From Cololabis saira (taxonomy: Eukaryota; Chordata; Actinopteri; Beloniformes; Belonidae), in NCBI RefSeq assembly GCF_033807715.1, contig NC_084591.1, positions 28,918,590-28,982,589 on the forward strand: a DNA stretch of 64,000 nt, read 5' to 3'. Numbering within the stretch: the first letter of the stretch is position 1; each line of letters begins with the position of its first letter. Under the pieces are notes generated by a model. The model searched no databases. It saw only the letters and a program-made list of their open reading frames with translations, and was not told where the DNA came from. Below are positions 13,100 to 27,508 of this stretch, piece after piece. A program made the position numbers and the translations under genes.

Positions 13100-16000
13100 A
13101 AGATACTCATGCACATGCAAGTGCACACTACGTGACCTCTAAATATTCCTTAACAAAACAAGGTTGAGGAAGCTGTTGAAATATTAAGGAGGAGGAATTG
13201 CATCAACAACACACTGCAGGGTACTTCAAAGAGGATTTTTCAGCAGAATCATAGATTTTTTACCTCTTTTTCTCAAAAACACCACCAAAATTAAACCCTT
13301 TGCATGTGCTTGATAAAGATTATTTTCCCATTCAGTTTTCTCAGTCTTCCCTCAAAAAAATATCTTAAATATATCAACTAAATGCTTATGATGATTCCTT
13401 AAAAGACAGTTATGACCCAAATGAGAAAATAAAATTCCATTCATGTCATAAATTATGCACATATTTTGAGAAATGTTCAAATCAAGCATTTCTCCTCAGC
13501 CTTCAGGAAGCCGGGTCTGCAAACTGTACTCGCCCCAGTTAAGTGCCTTTTTGAGGTCTCGATTGAGGACGTGTGCTGTATCCCAGATGCCCTTCATCAC
13601 ACAGGGCGCCAGGTTTATTCAAGGAGGTGTGACCCAAAGTGTCACCCACGTGACCACTTGGTGCCAGGTGGATGGGGTGTGTGATGTCAGAGCCAGGAGC
13701 CAGGTGGGAACCATCTCAATAATGCATCAAGCTCAGCACCAACTCTGGCAGGCGCAAGACTTTGAAGTGTTCTGGAAACATCTGCAGCCTGAGTTTTTAA
13801 TCACCTTACCTGCACCTCCTTGATTTATCCGTCCATGTCCCCTCCTTCACAGCTAGCATCCCTATCTCCCTCCGTCCCACAAGAAAAGTGAAGAAAGGAC
13901 TTCTTAGCCTGTGTTTGGGCTTGTTTGTGTGTGTCCGCTTGTGAATATACAGCAATGTTTATATTTATGTGACCATCAAGCGAGATAATTTAGGCAAACA
14001 GCATCAGAAAATTGTCTTTTAGATTTTTAATGCTCAGAAAGGAAAGTATTTGTCAAGAGGTTGTGTGAGACAATTTAAGTTTCCTGTTATCCAAAAAGCA
14101 TACATGGCAGGTTCAAGCATTTCAAAGTGATAGTTTTCTCAGAAACAATTGATCAACTAAAACCATCTATAATCTGAAATAAAAACGAGGAGGAAAACAC
14201 CATGTAGTGTAAAATATCTATACAGAAAATATGTTGATTATTTCAGTTCTCAGAGAGATGTGGTGACACATGTGTCAGAAAAAAACATTTCTAAGGGATG
14301 CAGTGAGGTAGAGAGTGAAGTATACCAAAAAGGGAAATATATTTGATATGCAGCAAGAGTCAAATAACCTCTGGACATGAGGAGGTGCCCAGGTGGCATA
14401 ATTGCCTCACCTTCCTATCATGTGATGAAGAGCTTCATAGCCAAGTCTTACCACTTCAGCAGGGGGGCAGAAATGTGTTAACTTGCTCCAGGTGTACACA
14501 TACAATATCCCTCTTGTAGCATTAGAGTGTTTCCAAGCTGCAGCACTTGCTACATGCACAAACACGGTGCATGTGAATTTGCAGCCCGTTGGGATTGTAC
14601 GAACTGGTTATTGTCAGCTAGCTGCTCACTGGGAGCTGCAGGCCAGACTGGGCAGTGTGGGGCACTTGAGTAATTGTCATCAATATACAGAGGAAACTAT
14701 TAGTGTCCATCTGTAAACATTTACCATGCTGTACAAAAGATAAATATCTGAAAAGACAGCGAGGGCACTGTTGGCTTTTTGAGCGTTAGCGTGTCACACA
14801 AACTACTGAAAGTAAAGATGTGGGGGAAATTGAGATGATGGATGGGTACAAAAAGCAGTAATGGCACAAAATGATCCACGCAAATGAAATCTGTTCTTAT
14901 CTTTGTCACAGAGGCTATTGTTGTGATACTACTTATCCACCCACAGAAAAACAAAAACAACTGGGGGAGGCAACAAAGAAAGCACCGGGGTAGACAATAA
15001 TCCAGATTCATCTCTTCAGCGTGTCTCATAACTCTTTGCCTCGGGTCATGACATATATTGAGGTTCTCATTTCCACACCTCATGTGCAGGTTTGAGTGTG
15101 AGTAAATACAGGTTTCTGTCAGCTGAATTTCACATACATAATGGTGAAAATAAAAGCTAGCCAAATACATATTGTTAAAAAAAAGAAAAGAAAAAGGAAA
15201 TAAAAATGCCAGCTTTGTAGGTATAATTATAAAGAATGCTTATATAGGGAATGTGATGTTATGAAGTCTTAGTCAAATAGTACAGGACACTTGCAGTATT
15301 CTCGGAGGCTGTTTAAGGACTTTAAAGCGTGGGACGCTCATGCCTCATCACATCTGTATGCAGAAGGATGTGATCACAGTCACACAAGTGCACACACACA
15401 GACACATACATGCTGTAGACACCTCCAGCTAGTATGTTTATATAGTGTGATGGCCAGCTGCTGTCCACTTCAAATGTCACTACAGTTTGTTAGTAGTACA
15501 CTGACATGCCCATGAGTGATGCTGCGGAGGGAATATTAACCACAGGGAGTATGCTCTTCCTCCCTCTTACATGCATACTTGTACATGCACACACACGCAC
15601 GCACACACACGGAGATAGAGCTCGGGTTACACCTCTGCAGGTACACTGCCCCCTGCTGGTTAGTAAAATGAACTCCCTCTCTTCCACTTGTGAAGCAGCC
15701 AACAGGGAGCTCCATCGTGCTCTAATAACAGATTTGGAGACACCAATTGCTCTCTCACCCATATGACTATACACACACCAGATATCGGCATGGCAACAGG
15801 CAGTCTGCCTTGAACTGTCTTGCACCCTGCAACTCATCTTTTTCCACATGACATCATGAAATCCCAACCACAGTCGTTTGACCCAGTTTGCTTCTGTTTT
15901 GTCCCTCGTGTGCTGCAGCTTCTGAGCGCTGAACAGCTCTGCTAACAGTAAAATGTGCTCTAAAAACAGGTGGATTTTTCTGTCCTACGGTGACTCTTTA

Positions 16001-18507
16001 TTGACAGTAAATTGGATCTCACAGCAGAGCTCCATTTGAACAAACTCTAAAAATATTATTTGGTGCAATTAAATATCAAATTAGGTCAAAAGGAAGATCA
16101 ACAGAGCTTCAGTTATCGTGGAGAGGTCTGAAAGAATATGGTCAAATGTTTTAATTGTTATACATACACAAATGCATCCAACCAAAAACGTATGCATTTA
16201 CTGTCACTTACAAATAAACACACTCACACATCTCCTCTTTAATCATAGTCTTTTTGCAATTATGAAGAACGTAATTGCAGTATAAGAAGCAAACTGTTGG
16301 TAATCATGTCGAGGGTTTGGCTGTGGCATTGCATAATTAGGTTTGCTGCCTGCGCCTCACTAATCAAGGGAACATTTAATGGAAGCGTGGTGTGAAGGAC
16401 TAAAACAACTACATTTAGCTGGGATGAATTCACTGATCATTCATTCAGCGAGCACAGTTGCCATCCTTTCTCTCGCTCATTATCAGTATGAGTTGAGAGA
16501 AACGAAGCGTGTATGTACAACAAGAGTACAAAATATGTCTACTGGTGGGGTCACTGTAAGCTTCATTAACAAAGAGATCAGCTGTGGTAGTTGCTGAGAA
16601 ACACAATTTTAAACACAAGAAGATCATTAATGACCAGGTGCTCCCTGCCGTTTCAGCTTTTAGTTTTCCACACATATGCCAAGGCTGTTTCAGCGTCCTG
16701 TGACGCACAGAAACTAACTCAATCCCCCTCCGGCCATTTCAAATGTCGCTTTCTGACCTGAGAAGGAAAACAAACATTTTAAAAGAACTCCATACGCCAG
16801 TGACCATTTAGGTACTATTAAGAGCAGTTGCTTGTGGGACTGGCTACATGTGACCTTTCGCTATTGTGCAGTTTTCTGAGTACCCTTGAAAATGACACAC
16901 ACATATGCGCAGTAAAACAAGCTTTCGTCTCTAGCCAATTTGAAATCTGCTCCTGGCAATGTCGCTCCAGCCTTTTAGAAGCTGGTCACACTACATGTGC
17001 CAATGACATGATCTAATGGGCTTACTTAAAAGGAACACGTATGCTACATCATGTAGATTGCAGCCCATGACACCTGATTATTCATCACTCCCCGAGAACA
17101 ACCTCTTCTTAATCTCTACTGGGTTTTCTGCCCTATTTTTAAGGAATAATTGCCAGCTCACACTTGTCAAAGCAGCGGGGTAGAGCACGATGCATAAAAT
17201 GCTTTATACTTTTCAAAAAGTGAACGCTTTCACACCACCATTAAATTGGTCATTGGAGAAAGAGCATGAACAAGCTGGGAACAATAATAGTAACATATTA
17301 TGTGGAGTGAGGCAGACTCCAAGTATTTTTTAGGGTTCATCTGTGAAATCAGAAAAGGCAGCTGGTTCTGGTATCTGCTGAGCAGTGTGGTGACGGCAGT
17401 GATGCAATTTGCTCCCTATGAACATCACATGTTAATGGTGTTGGCAGAAGCCCCCGAATCTGCTCTGTCAAGTTACAACAAAATGAAAAGTCTGCTTTAT
17501 GTTTGTTGCATAAAGGTTTTACACAGATATTTCTCTGCAGATGGTAGATGCAAAAGCCAATCACGGTCTGAGGCTCAGCTTGGTATTTCAAACCACCGCT
17601 AAACCTTGCAGCACTCATGCAAGAAAAACTCAACGAATTGGCTAATATTAAAAAAAAAGGGAGAAAAAAGAAAGTGATGAAATAAGTGATGTAGTTTTAC
17701 CTCTGCCTATGTGTTATCGTTAAACACAAATGAATGTTTCAGAGCTCAGTGGACTGTGCGGGTGGTAGATTTGCTGCGCATTATTGATGCAGCACTAAAG
17801 AGTTGTTTTAAGAGTTTCATTTGAAGGAATATTTGATTACTTTTAAGAAGCAGTGTCTAGCTCTCATCATCTCTAATCCATACTTCTGGGAAAAAAAACA
17901 CAAAGTAACTTTGGACTCCCAGTTCAATTGTCTCTTATATGCCTTTGCAGCACAATTTCAATGGAGCTCACTCAGAGGTAAAAAAGGACATCATGGTAAA
18001 TAGTTTTGTTAACAGGATTAACCTCCATGGCTAAAAGGGCGACACGCTGACCTTATAAATGACATATTTATGGTTAAAGTAACAAGGCTGAGGAGTTGGG
18101 ACAGTCAGGGAAGACAGGGGTTAACGAGACACATGTGTAACCATTAAGGAGGACAAGAAATGTGCAATGAAAATGCAAAACAGCCTTAACAAAGAAAAGA
18201 CCACAAGAAATACCAAGCAGTTCCGATAAAAACTAGAACGTTAGAGTTTTTCAACCTTTAGTCCATGCATTTATTTTCTCTATCATACACACACTCACAG
18301 ACACATCAGCAGCAATGTGAAGTTCAAGTGTTCAAATTCACTTGCAAAATCCAGCAGGGGCTCGGGAGATGATATCTTACCCTAGACAAGAATATTTCCA
18401 TGCCCCAAAAAATACATTTTTCTGTGGGTTTCTTTTTTGTTTAGGTTACAATATTTACAATATTTTGCTTGCAGGGTTCAATTGACTCTATTCCATGGAC
18501 AACTGTA

Positions 18508-18800
18508 AAATCCACCCATCCAACGATCCTTCTGTCCATTTTCTTTCCCCAATTAGAACATTGATTTGGGAGAGGATGAGGCGGCGAACATCCTCGACAG
18601 GTTGCCACTCCATCAATGGCTTAACACAGTGAGTCACCCACACACTCACATTAATACAAGGTCAATTTGGAACGCTCAATTAACCTAACATGCATGTTTT
18701 GGGATTGTTGGGGGGGCGGAAAACCCACAGAAACCCACACAGGCATGAGACAACTCACCAGGAACCGCCTCACTGTGAGTTAAAATAACTAATCACTTCA
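18508..18800 (+). repeat. diverged CATCC-type dispersed repeat
   Basis: It shares CAATTAACCTAACATGCATG and the CACAGAAACCCACACAGGCA-like segment with the 11446 and 42630 copies, but with many substitutions and small deletions, so it is an old copy. Confidence 0.6.
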
Positions 18801-21800
18801 CCTCTGCTCTGTACAATTTCATGAACAATTCATCAAATCCATCCAGGTGAAGTATCAGGAGCAACTCCTTTTCTCTTGCTTACTGCAGCTTTTCTGCTAG
18901 ACTTAAAAAAGGAAAATGCATTTGCAGACGAATTTACAACAATAGGACATACAGTTCAGTTGTACAGAAGCCTTCACATTTTTTAACAAATGCTGTCAGA
19001 GCAAGTAACAGCAAAAAAAAAGGTGATGTTATTAAAAGTGAGGAGAGCATTCCAAAAAAAGCAGCTTTTTATTTGATATATTCCTGTTGGTCTTTTCTTT
19101 GAATGTAACAACCCAATAAATAATGCTTTTACTAAAAGTGCAACACTTTTCCAATGGTTATTAATATAGTAACATTTAATATGTCTCCTAGAGCAGGTGA
19201 GACTAGGCAGTTTTGACGCGATAAGCAGGAACATAGCATCATCTTCCTTGGACAACTGCTTCAAAGTCATACTGCATGGTCCCTCGCAGATCTCTTTGTC
19301 TTTGTCCCAGTGGGAAGGATGGCACAAGGCTCACGGTAGACAATGAAAGTGGCGTGCAGAGACAGTGAGATGGATGGACAATAGAAGGGAGGCGACAGAC
19401 GTGAGCCGCACAGGGGTGGCTCAGGCTGTCGTGATCGGGCGACAGTGGCAGATGCATTACCAGCGACATCTCCATCCCTGCTGATGCCGGACTTTCTCTA
19501 TTACACACACACATGCACACCCGCACGCGCTAAAGTAGGTTTTTTCACTTGATTGAAGCCAGAGGTTTGGCTCCACACCCAGCACAGGGGATAATGCCCG
19601 TCACCCTTTTTCCCCCCCCATCGGCCCCCTGCTTTCACCAACAAGCACAGTCCCGCGAACACTCAGGTGCATATACAAAAATATACCAAATCTGCTTTTC
19701 TGTCTCCCGCCCTCGCCTCCACTCTGCTGCTCTCTGAAATGTCAGCCTGGCAGGGGGCTGTGTGGGGTTCCTCTGGAGAGCAATAAAAGCTGATTGGAGT
19801 TAAAACAGTTGGTCAGGCCTCCCCGCCCCAGCATCTGTTGGATTACAGTCAGCCAACCTGTCATCTGTGAAATGAAGTCTAGCATGGGAGGAGAGGGAAA
19901 AGACCACAGGAGGGGACGGACAGACAGAGCGAGAGACCAAAAGTACTATGTGACACTGTTAGAGGAAGGGATTTGAAATTCAAAGGGAATAACTTTGAAA
20001 AATGGTACAATTCCTTATTTATAAATGGAGGATAAACAACAAGAAAGACAAGCAGAGCAAAAAGACAAATGCAGCGATGGGTGAGGGGTCACGTGGAGGG
20101 TCGCACAGACACATGTGACCTTTAGATGAATCATTTTATCTCTTGGCCCTGGTGTATTACTGCATCTGAGCACTTGGGGGTGGGGGGTGTTAGACCCCCA
20201 CCCTGGCCAGCCTTCTCCATCTCACCACTCTTTTCTGCTGGTCTCTCCGTCACCCACTACTGACACCACGCACCGTCTCCACCTGCTACGTCCCCCTGAG
20301 GGAATCATTTTCACTCTAACAACTTCAATTAACCTTACCCTTTCCCACACACAAACGCACACCAAGCACACGCGTCTGCAGAGGCACCCGCGTATCCTGC
20401 GGACCGTGTCTGCACGGGCACATCACCCACCCCTCCCAATATCAATCACTGTTGTTAAGGTCACTGAACTGGGAGACAGGGGCTTCACATAGCTTTGCCA
20501 GTGACATGTGAAAGAATGCGAGGCTACCTGAAGTCATGTAATATGAATGAGCGTGCACTGTCCTTAAACAAATAACATCTGAGGTCAACAGAGCTTGGAC
20601 AGCAGAAGGAAATGTAGTTAATATCATGCTCAAAGTAAATGCTAAGCTTCTGATTTATTTTGTGCGCCAGGATCAATGTTTGGAGGTCATAGGATGAAAT
20701 ATCTCGAGGCTGGATGAGGCATGCGTGTTCAGCAAAACCATGGTAGAAAGAGAGTCCTACACATAATTACAAAGGCGCCGATAGCCAGTAGTACACCACA
20801 GTCTTTTAGCGCTGAAATTGCAAGAATTAATCCAACAACGCTGCACTTTGCTTGACTCCTAAAAGAAGCAAAGGAACTAGACAAAGTATAATTACACCAG
20901 GGGTCTACTCTGATGCAATGATCTGAAGATTACTGGATCTGAGGGACGCAACACAGTTGGACAAGGTCTTTTGTGCAAAGCAAAACTGAAATTGAGAGAT
21001 TGATTGGCTTTCCAGCTGCACAGCGGTAAACAGCTTCCAAATTCTGTGGTCGGTCTGCCACTTACTGAACCTCCTGCGTCGACGTTCATGAAAACACACG
21101 TGTGTGTGCGGACGCAGGCATGTGAATGCGTGTTCGTGCATGCTAAAAAACAATCTGGGAGGGGGAGGTTAAATCCATACAGCTGTTTTGCAAATCACAC
21201 TTGGCTAGTGTGTGAACGCCTGAAGGCAGAAAACTCATATTTTTACGCTTTCACTTGTTTTCATCATCATTTAGATGTTCTTTAACAATGCCAGGCGGCT
21301 GTTTTCAGCCACGATGTGCAAAAACAAACAAGTGCCAGCGCTTTAGAGAGGCATTTTAATGTTGCTGTAATGATGGGAGTAGAACAGTCTTCAATCATAA
21401 TACTGCTAGAATAATGATGCATTAGATTGACGAAATACATCTTTTTATTCAGCTGTTTTGCAGCCCTCATTTTTATACTTTTGCTTCTAACTACTGGACC
21501 TGGGGACCAGGACAAATGTCATATCTGATCCTGATAATAATGTCCCCTATGACAGGATTACGGCTGCAGGAGAGGAAGAAGGAAAATGGATGTATGCTCA
21601 TTTAAAGATACTTGTAAAACACATGTAAATGCATGCACAGACACACAACCTTTGTTCCTGAACTAAAACACATCCAATCACTCTACAACTCCTTCCCCAC
21701 ATCCAGCAGAGCTCTCCCTGGGCTTATCAGTGTGTAATTGCTGTTGATTGGTGTATTATTGCTCTGGTTAATCTGCCTGTGGGTGGCTAATAAAGGAACT

Positions 21801-22764
21801 CCATCAGGGATTTTATCATCGTTAAGCAGAAGGTGTGCATGGAGTGAAACTGGAAGAAAGGGAAGGAAAGGAGGAAAGAAAGGTATGACGTGATTGTTAA
21901 CAAAAATAAAGAGAATCAAATGTTTGATTCATGATAAAATGAAGAGATAGAAAGAGTAGGACAGATAAAGCAGAAATTATGCATGATTTTGGTGCATGTT
22001 GTGCTCATTTGAGTTAAATTACAGACGGATCAGTGAGCTGGCTGTTGTTCTGTTAAAGCTATGAGCGTGATGTTATTCCCAGTAGTTCTCTTTTTTTTCT
22101 TTTTTTTTCTTTAGGATTGATGAGGCATTGTTCTTCTGCTTCAGCTATACTTCCAAGCATAGTCTGGAGGAGGAAGAGGAGGCTGCATTGAGATGATTAC
22201 ATTCCTCCCTGTTACCACAGGGGCCGGAGACAGGTATCACCCACAGCAGAAACCCCTCAATGCCCTGTGCAATAACAACACGTCGGCAACTGACCCTGTG
22301 GTGTAAGAAGGGGCGCTAACACCACAAACCATTGCTCCTTTATTCCATCTGGGTGCTTGCGGTGATTGAATTGACACGTTCTCCAGAGACTGCTGAAAGC
22401 GGTGAAACAAGCTGGAAACCAAAGTGAGCAATTCAGCAGTAAGGACGAGAAGTAGTTGCTTACATGCCGCGAAAGTTTGGAGCAAATCACTCCAGGCTAT
22501 ATAAGAACATAAAATACCAGGAGATAAAGTATGATTTCCAAGGCGTCTAATGAAATCTAATCTGTCTTCCTAAAAACAATGGAGCACCTAAACCTATTTT
22601 ATAGGAATGTTCATTATTTTTCAAGTCACAAGGCAAGTGATAGATAGAGTTGAAAGTGAACTGCTCGGGTTTCATTTGGAGCGTAGCGCTGGGGGTGATA
22701 CAGGATAATTTTGTTACTTCTGATTCTGAACAGTGTTCTTTGATGTTCAGCAAAAAAGTCAAAG

Positions 22765-24110
22765 CAAGCCAAAGTTTATTTATAGAGCACGTTTAAAACA
22801 ACAAGAACCAATGCCGTACAAATTCCACAGACATAACAATGTCAACATAATCCCTAACTAAGAACAACAAAACATGATGCAATAAAAAAAAGTGATGGCA
22901 TTATAAAACATAAAATGCTCTATAACCTCTGTTTTTAGTCTTGATCTGGGAACTTTTAGGAGCAGGAAGAAATGGACTGAAAGACAGTGGACGACATGTT
23001 ATAAAAAACATGCCTAACTCTCCAAAAGTCCTGAGAAGGAACGTAGATCTTCACCTAGCTGAGGAATCTTGATTGAAAAAAGCTGGTCTTCAGTGCAATT
23101 CAGTTCAAGAAATACTTTATTAATCCCTGAAGGGTAATTAATTAACCACTTTCACTTTTTTGTATTAAACCTCAATGCATGATCAAACAGAAGACAGAGA
23201 TTTCTTGCAGATGGGTAGCAGTGACAGTCCAACCGGTAGAGGACTCTGTCATAATTATCTCTGAGTTTAGGCTTAATTAAATAATTTCAGTTTTGTCTTT
23301 CTTAGGACTTTCTAAGACCTTCAAATTTAGGAAAAAACTTTTGACATCATCCATGCACATCTCTGACACAGCTTACCATTCAGACCCTGAATGTTAATAT
23401 GATTGTCTGTTCTTATTGGCAGATGGATCTACAGATCCACTGCAAAAACAATCGGGATCATGTTTTTAAAAAATGGACACCAAAGGAAGGACTGAAAAAG
23501 AAACATCAACAGAGACCAATACGGAGCCGTGAGGAACCCCATAACTAAATTTGGCACACACGCAAAGATAATTGCCTCAAATCAACTGAAAAACTAAAAT
23601 CCTACAGTTGAGACCAGAACCATTTCAGGACTGCAGCAGACAAGTCCAGCAGCAGCAGGAAAACAGGTTTATCTGAATCAACAGTTAAAAGTTAAAAGAT
23701 CTTTTAATAAGACTGCAGTGCAACTTCAAATCAGAGTAGAACTTCTCAGAAAGACTGTCAAAGTCTCAATATGAGTATTATTGATCAAAATCTAAGTCTT
23801 CAAAAAGCTTAGATAGAAAAGGGAGTTGGAAATGAAGACCTGGAGTTAGAAAGCCTACACCACACCATTTTTAAAGCTGCAGGATCAACGACCTTAAGAG
23901 AAGCAAATAATCTAATACCAGAAATATTTTCTTTAAGAAAAATGGCATAAATGCATCACAAATTGCAGGTGAATACACAACTCCATCTGGATCACAGTGA
24001 GTTATAACAGATTGAGGAGTTTTAAATGTGAAATTGAGATTTGAGACTATTGTCTGCCACAAGGTGAAATCAAAGCTGGGGTTTTGAAGCTTCACTGCTC
24101 TCTGGTAGTC
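22765..24110. mobile_element. degenerate non-LTR retroelement-like region
   Basis: It starts with AAAGTTTATTTATAGAGCAC, a phrase typical of teleost LINE/SINE 3' regions. It continues with sequence reminiscent of retroelement-derived repeats (AGGAACGTAGATCT, CCGTGAGGAACCCC) and an embedded AATACTTTATTAATCCCTGA motif near 23110. No intact reverse transcriptase can be read. The boundaries are approximate and the call rests on my memory of such repeats, not on an alignment. Confidence 0.4.
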
Positions 24111-24636
24111 CAGTAGGTTGTTCTAAAAAATAACTTATGAAACTTGTAGATTATCCTTCTTCCATTTAGCTCCACTTAAATACCCCTTAAAACAAAAACG
24201 CAAAGACAGAACAAGGTTTTTTCTAATTTTGATTGGATGAAAGGGAATATTGAAACTACACTGAAGTGATTATAAATCAATCATTTCACTTTATTTCATG
24301 ACTGTTTTGTAAAATATTTCATTGGTTAATACTCTGCACGATCGAATGAGTGTGAATGCTGACAGCCTGTTGTGCTGCGTACATGTCACTAATGCTCAGC
24401 CTCTTCTCAAGACCAATAATCTGGTCAAATTCAAGAAAAGCAGCTACTGCTTTTATCATAGCACCTCCTGATGGTGAACTGGGGGTTGAATCATATCAAA
24501 TATAAAAAGGATATAGTTCCTTTCCTTACATGGCGTAAGGAAAGGAACATTTTATAACAAGTCAAAAGTGTTTAAAATCCACAGTTTAACTGTTGTTTTA
24601 GCTGTCATCCCCATGAACTGGACCCTGATAAGCACA

Positions 24637-24828
24637 GATGGATGGATGGATGGATGGATGGATGGATGGATGGATGGATGGATGGATGGATGGATGGATG
24701 GATGGATGGATGGATGGATGGATGGATGGAAGGATGGATGGATGGATGGATGGATGGATGGATGGATGGATGGATGGATGGATGGATGGATGGATGGATG
24801 GATGGATGGATGGATGGATGGATGGATG
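24637..24828 (+). repeat. (GGAT)n microsatellite
   Basis: About 48 GGAT units with a single GGAA interruption near 24730. The apparent MDGW and HPSI proteins on the two strands are translations of the repeat. Confidence 0.98.
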
Positions 24829-27374
24829 ACATAATAATAACAATGTTGTCCTAGATTTAAGAGTTTTAGTGTTCTGACCTTTTTATTGTTATTTTGAAAC
24901 CTGTACTCTGCCTATACATGTGAAACTTTTCAATTCAAATATGACAATGGGAACTTTCTTACAAAAGCATACCAAAATATAAAGTTAAGCTTTGCCTAAC
25001 AAGTCCTTTTACTTTCCACTTGTCCCACACCGATTCAATTTTTTTTATTTTACGCATGTATGCCTATAATATTGTATTTCAAGAGTCTGACTATGACTGA
25101 AGAGTATCCATATTATATATTTTTGTGAAAGGAAAAGCAAATACTACAGTGTAATAAAATATATTTTGTCAATGTCTTAAACACCTGACCAGAATCCATC
25201 ATTTAAAACCTTTTCTAGTCCAGTTACCAAAATGGGTTGACACTAAACCAACCTGAGAGACACTACTGCCTTATTTGATCATCTTTATTTTTCAGTATAT
25301 ATCTCACAATACACACCAAAATTAGTCCTCTGATTTTAACCCATCACTAGTTACACTGCCATTTTTCCTGCTCCTGGGGAGCAGTTGGCTCCTGGCCTTG
25401 CTCAGGAGCCCACACTGGTTCACCTCTGTAACACTAGGTTGCCTAGTGGTAACAGAGTGTACCACTCCCACACCATGATAATCAGGAGTGTACTGGGGGT
25501 TTTTTTTGTTAATTTTTGCAACAGTAGCATTTAAAAAAAGAAAAAGAAAGAACTTCTCTTATCTGTGAGCAAAGAACCTCAGTGTACAGCATGTCCAGCA
25601 CTGGGAAACTAGAAGGCACGAATTTGTGTTTTGCTTCGACCAGAATTATGATAAAGTGTAAAAACTATGTTGTAACTATTACACAACCATCCTTTGCAAG
25701 GTAAATCAGTTTTTATCAGGCTCAGAAAATTCCCCAGATGTGTAACATAATAATACAGTATGTGAGAGCGCCACAGTTGAGTAAGTCTGTCACTGCCTCA
25801 AAGTGGCCAGGAGGTGGCGCAAGAACGCTGTAGATATACACGGATATACGGATATACAGTATACTTTATGTATATACGAATCCTGAGCAACACCTTAATA
25901 AAAATATTAATAGTAGATAGCCTCAAACTGAAACGGTTCTGAAACCACGTGATTCTATTCTTACTGGGTTGACTGAGGAATACAGAAACAGTGAGCAAGT
26001 TTGATAAACTACTATGAATATATTACTGAGTCATCATGGTAGGAAATCTGTTGCACGCCGTGTTGGCCACATGTCTGCACACTTCACAGGGTCTGGCATA
26101 TACACACCATAAACAGAGGAAACACATTATAATAGGTAGGCTATACTTCAAGAAATGGACATGGAGAAGAAAACCACAGGACTGGTTTTGGTGTTTTTAT
26201 TATAGGCTACAATAGAATAAATGCAGCCGGAATAAAATACAGTTCACAATCACACTGTGGTGAATTTCGGCAAATGACGATGATAAAACTTAATTTTTCT
26301 CAATGACAGCTCGTACATTTCAAAAGTCCCATGCTGGTGCGTATTCTGTCCCCATCCTTCAGGTTACGTGACATGCAACACGCTCAGCGGACGCATCATC
26401 CATGTATGGAGGGTCAGGAGTACCAAAAAACTAGACAAATGAAAGAAATGCATCCAACTTAAAAAATGAGTTGGGACATTTTTAAAAACATGAAATATGA
26501 AGAAAAATTACTCACTAATATTGACCTTTTCCATTTTAATTTATGCAACTTTATTAATGTATCATTTTATTTTGTTTTTACTTCATTGCTTTCGTTTTAC
26601 CATTCCACTATGGCTTTTGTTTTATGATTCATCTTTTTTTCTATCCCTTGCTGTTTGTGCTAACTTTACAGTTGCAGTCACTAGCTGTGGTTGTAACTGA
26701 AATGTCTAACTTCCAAATCAATAAACTAAATACTATACCATCTATACCACCTGTTCATTTGACCCAGGATGATTCCTGCACATATCAATCCTCCATGGAC
26801 GCTAGATTACGTAACACAGTCCTACACTGTGCAATATGACAGACAAAATGCAGCCATTCAAATAGACCTTTATTTACCAATAAAGTAATGTTAACCAACA
26901 CCCAGACTCATTTCTACTAACCAGGATACTTAAAAATAAAAAATAAAAATAACAACAGAAAAGAAATCTCCAACTTGTATATTCTCATTACATTAACCCA
27001 TGCATGCAGAATGTAAACAAACAGAGGATCAGAGGACATACCAACCATATACATGGAGATGCACATTTTGAAAAGCACATTTTATTTGACACTATACATC
27101 TTTTTATATTTGTGGCAGAAGAAAGGACAACATTTGGTGAGAAATACATATTCAAATGAGCAGATTACCCAGTGAATGTCACAAGATCTGTGTTAAATAC
27201 CTATCAATAAAGTTAAATACCTTACTGTCCCACCTGTTTATTTGGCAGATAATTATTCCTCTGTCAAAAGGACAAGTTACATGTATTTTGTCTTTTCATT
27301 TATTGTTGTATATCTTCATTTTCTTTCTTGACACCAGTGTTATTCCATACACTACGACTTCATTAGTATGCGGG

Positions 27375-27391
27375 CATGTGCCGCCCACATG
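27375..27391 (+). promoter_or_regulatory. carbohydrate response element (ChoRE) consensus, ldha promoter
   Basis: The sequence CATGTGCCGCCCACATG consists of two E-box half sites separated by exactly 5 bp. It fits every constrained position of the published ChREBP/Mlx consensus CAYGNG-N5-CNCRTG. It ends 9 bp upstream of the TATA-like box. The match is seen directly; binding is inferred. Confidence 0.6.
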
Positions 27392-27400
27392 GAGGCTGCC

Positions 27401-27408
27401 TTTAAATA
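27401..27408 (+). promoter_or_regulatory. TATA-like box of ldha
   Basis: TTTAAATA lies in otherwise GC-rich sequence, roughly 30 bp before the inferred transcription start near 27432 and about 100 bp before the exon 1 donor. Confidence 0.6.
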
Positions 27409-27431
27409 ACGGGCAGCTCCCCATCAGAGCC

Positions 27432-27508
27432 GCTGCACTTGTGCGGAAGAGAAGAGGAGCTGTGACATTCCACCCCGCGTCTTCACCCGCTCAACCTAAA
27501 GCCTAAAG
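27432..27508 (+). other. ldha: ldha exon 1, non-coding (inferred)
   Basis: This GC-rich segment follows the TATA-like box and ends at a consensus donor (AAAG|GTAAGAAA). Vertebrate LDHA genes have a non-coding first exon, and the first coding exon at 29038 begins directly after an acceptor, so an upstream 5' UTR exon is required. The 5' edge is estimated from the TATA position. Confidence 0.6.

Larger units (their letters stand above)
11175..27370. other. gene-poor interval between BRSK and ldha
   Basis: No gene, RNA gene or exon is recognisable across about 16 kb on either strand. Open frames here are short, have no recognisable domain and are not flanked by convincing splice sites in a consistent frame. 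The interval contains dispersed repeats at 11446-11975, 12414-12545, 18508-18800 and 22765-24110, a CA microsatellite at 13025-13097 and a GGAT array at 24637-24828. The stretches 13100-18500, 18800-22760 and 24830-27370 look like unique non-coding DNA. Conserved enhancers could be present but cannot be judged without alignment. Confidence 0.6.

Noticed and set aside
14721..15170. 149-codon open frame on the minus strand in the BRSK-ldha interval
   Set aside because: No domain, unusual composition and no supporting splice context; judged a chance frame in AT-rich DNA.
24568..24854. MDGW-repeat protein
   Set aside because: Artefact of the (GGAT)n microsatellite; there is no flanking coding sequence.
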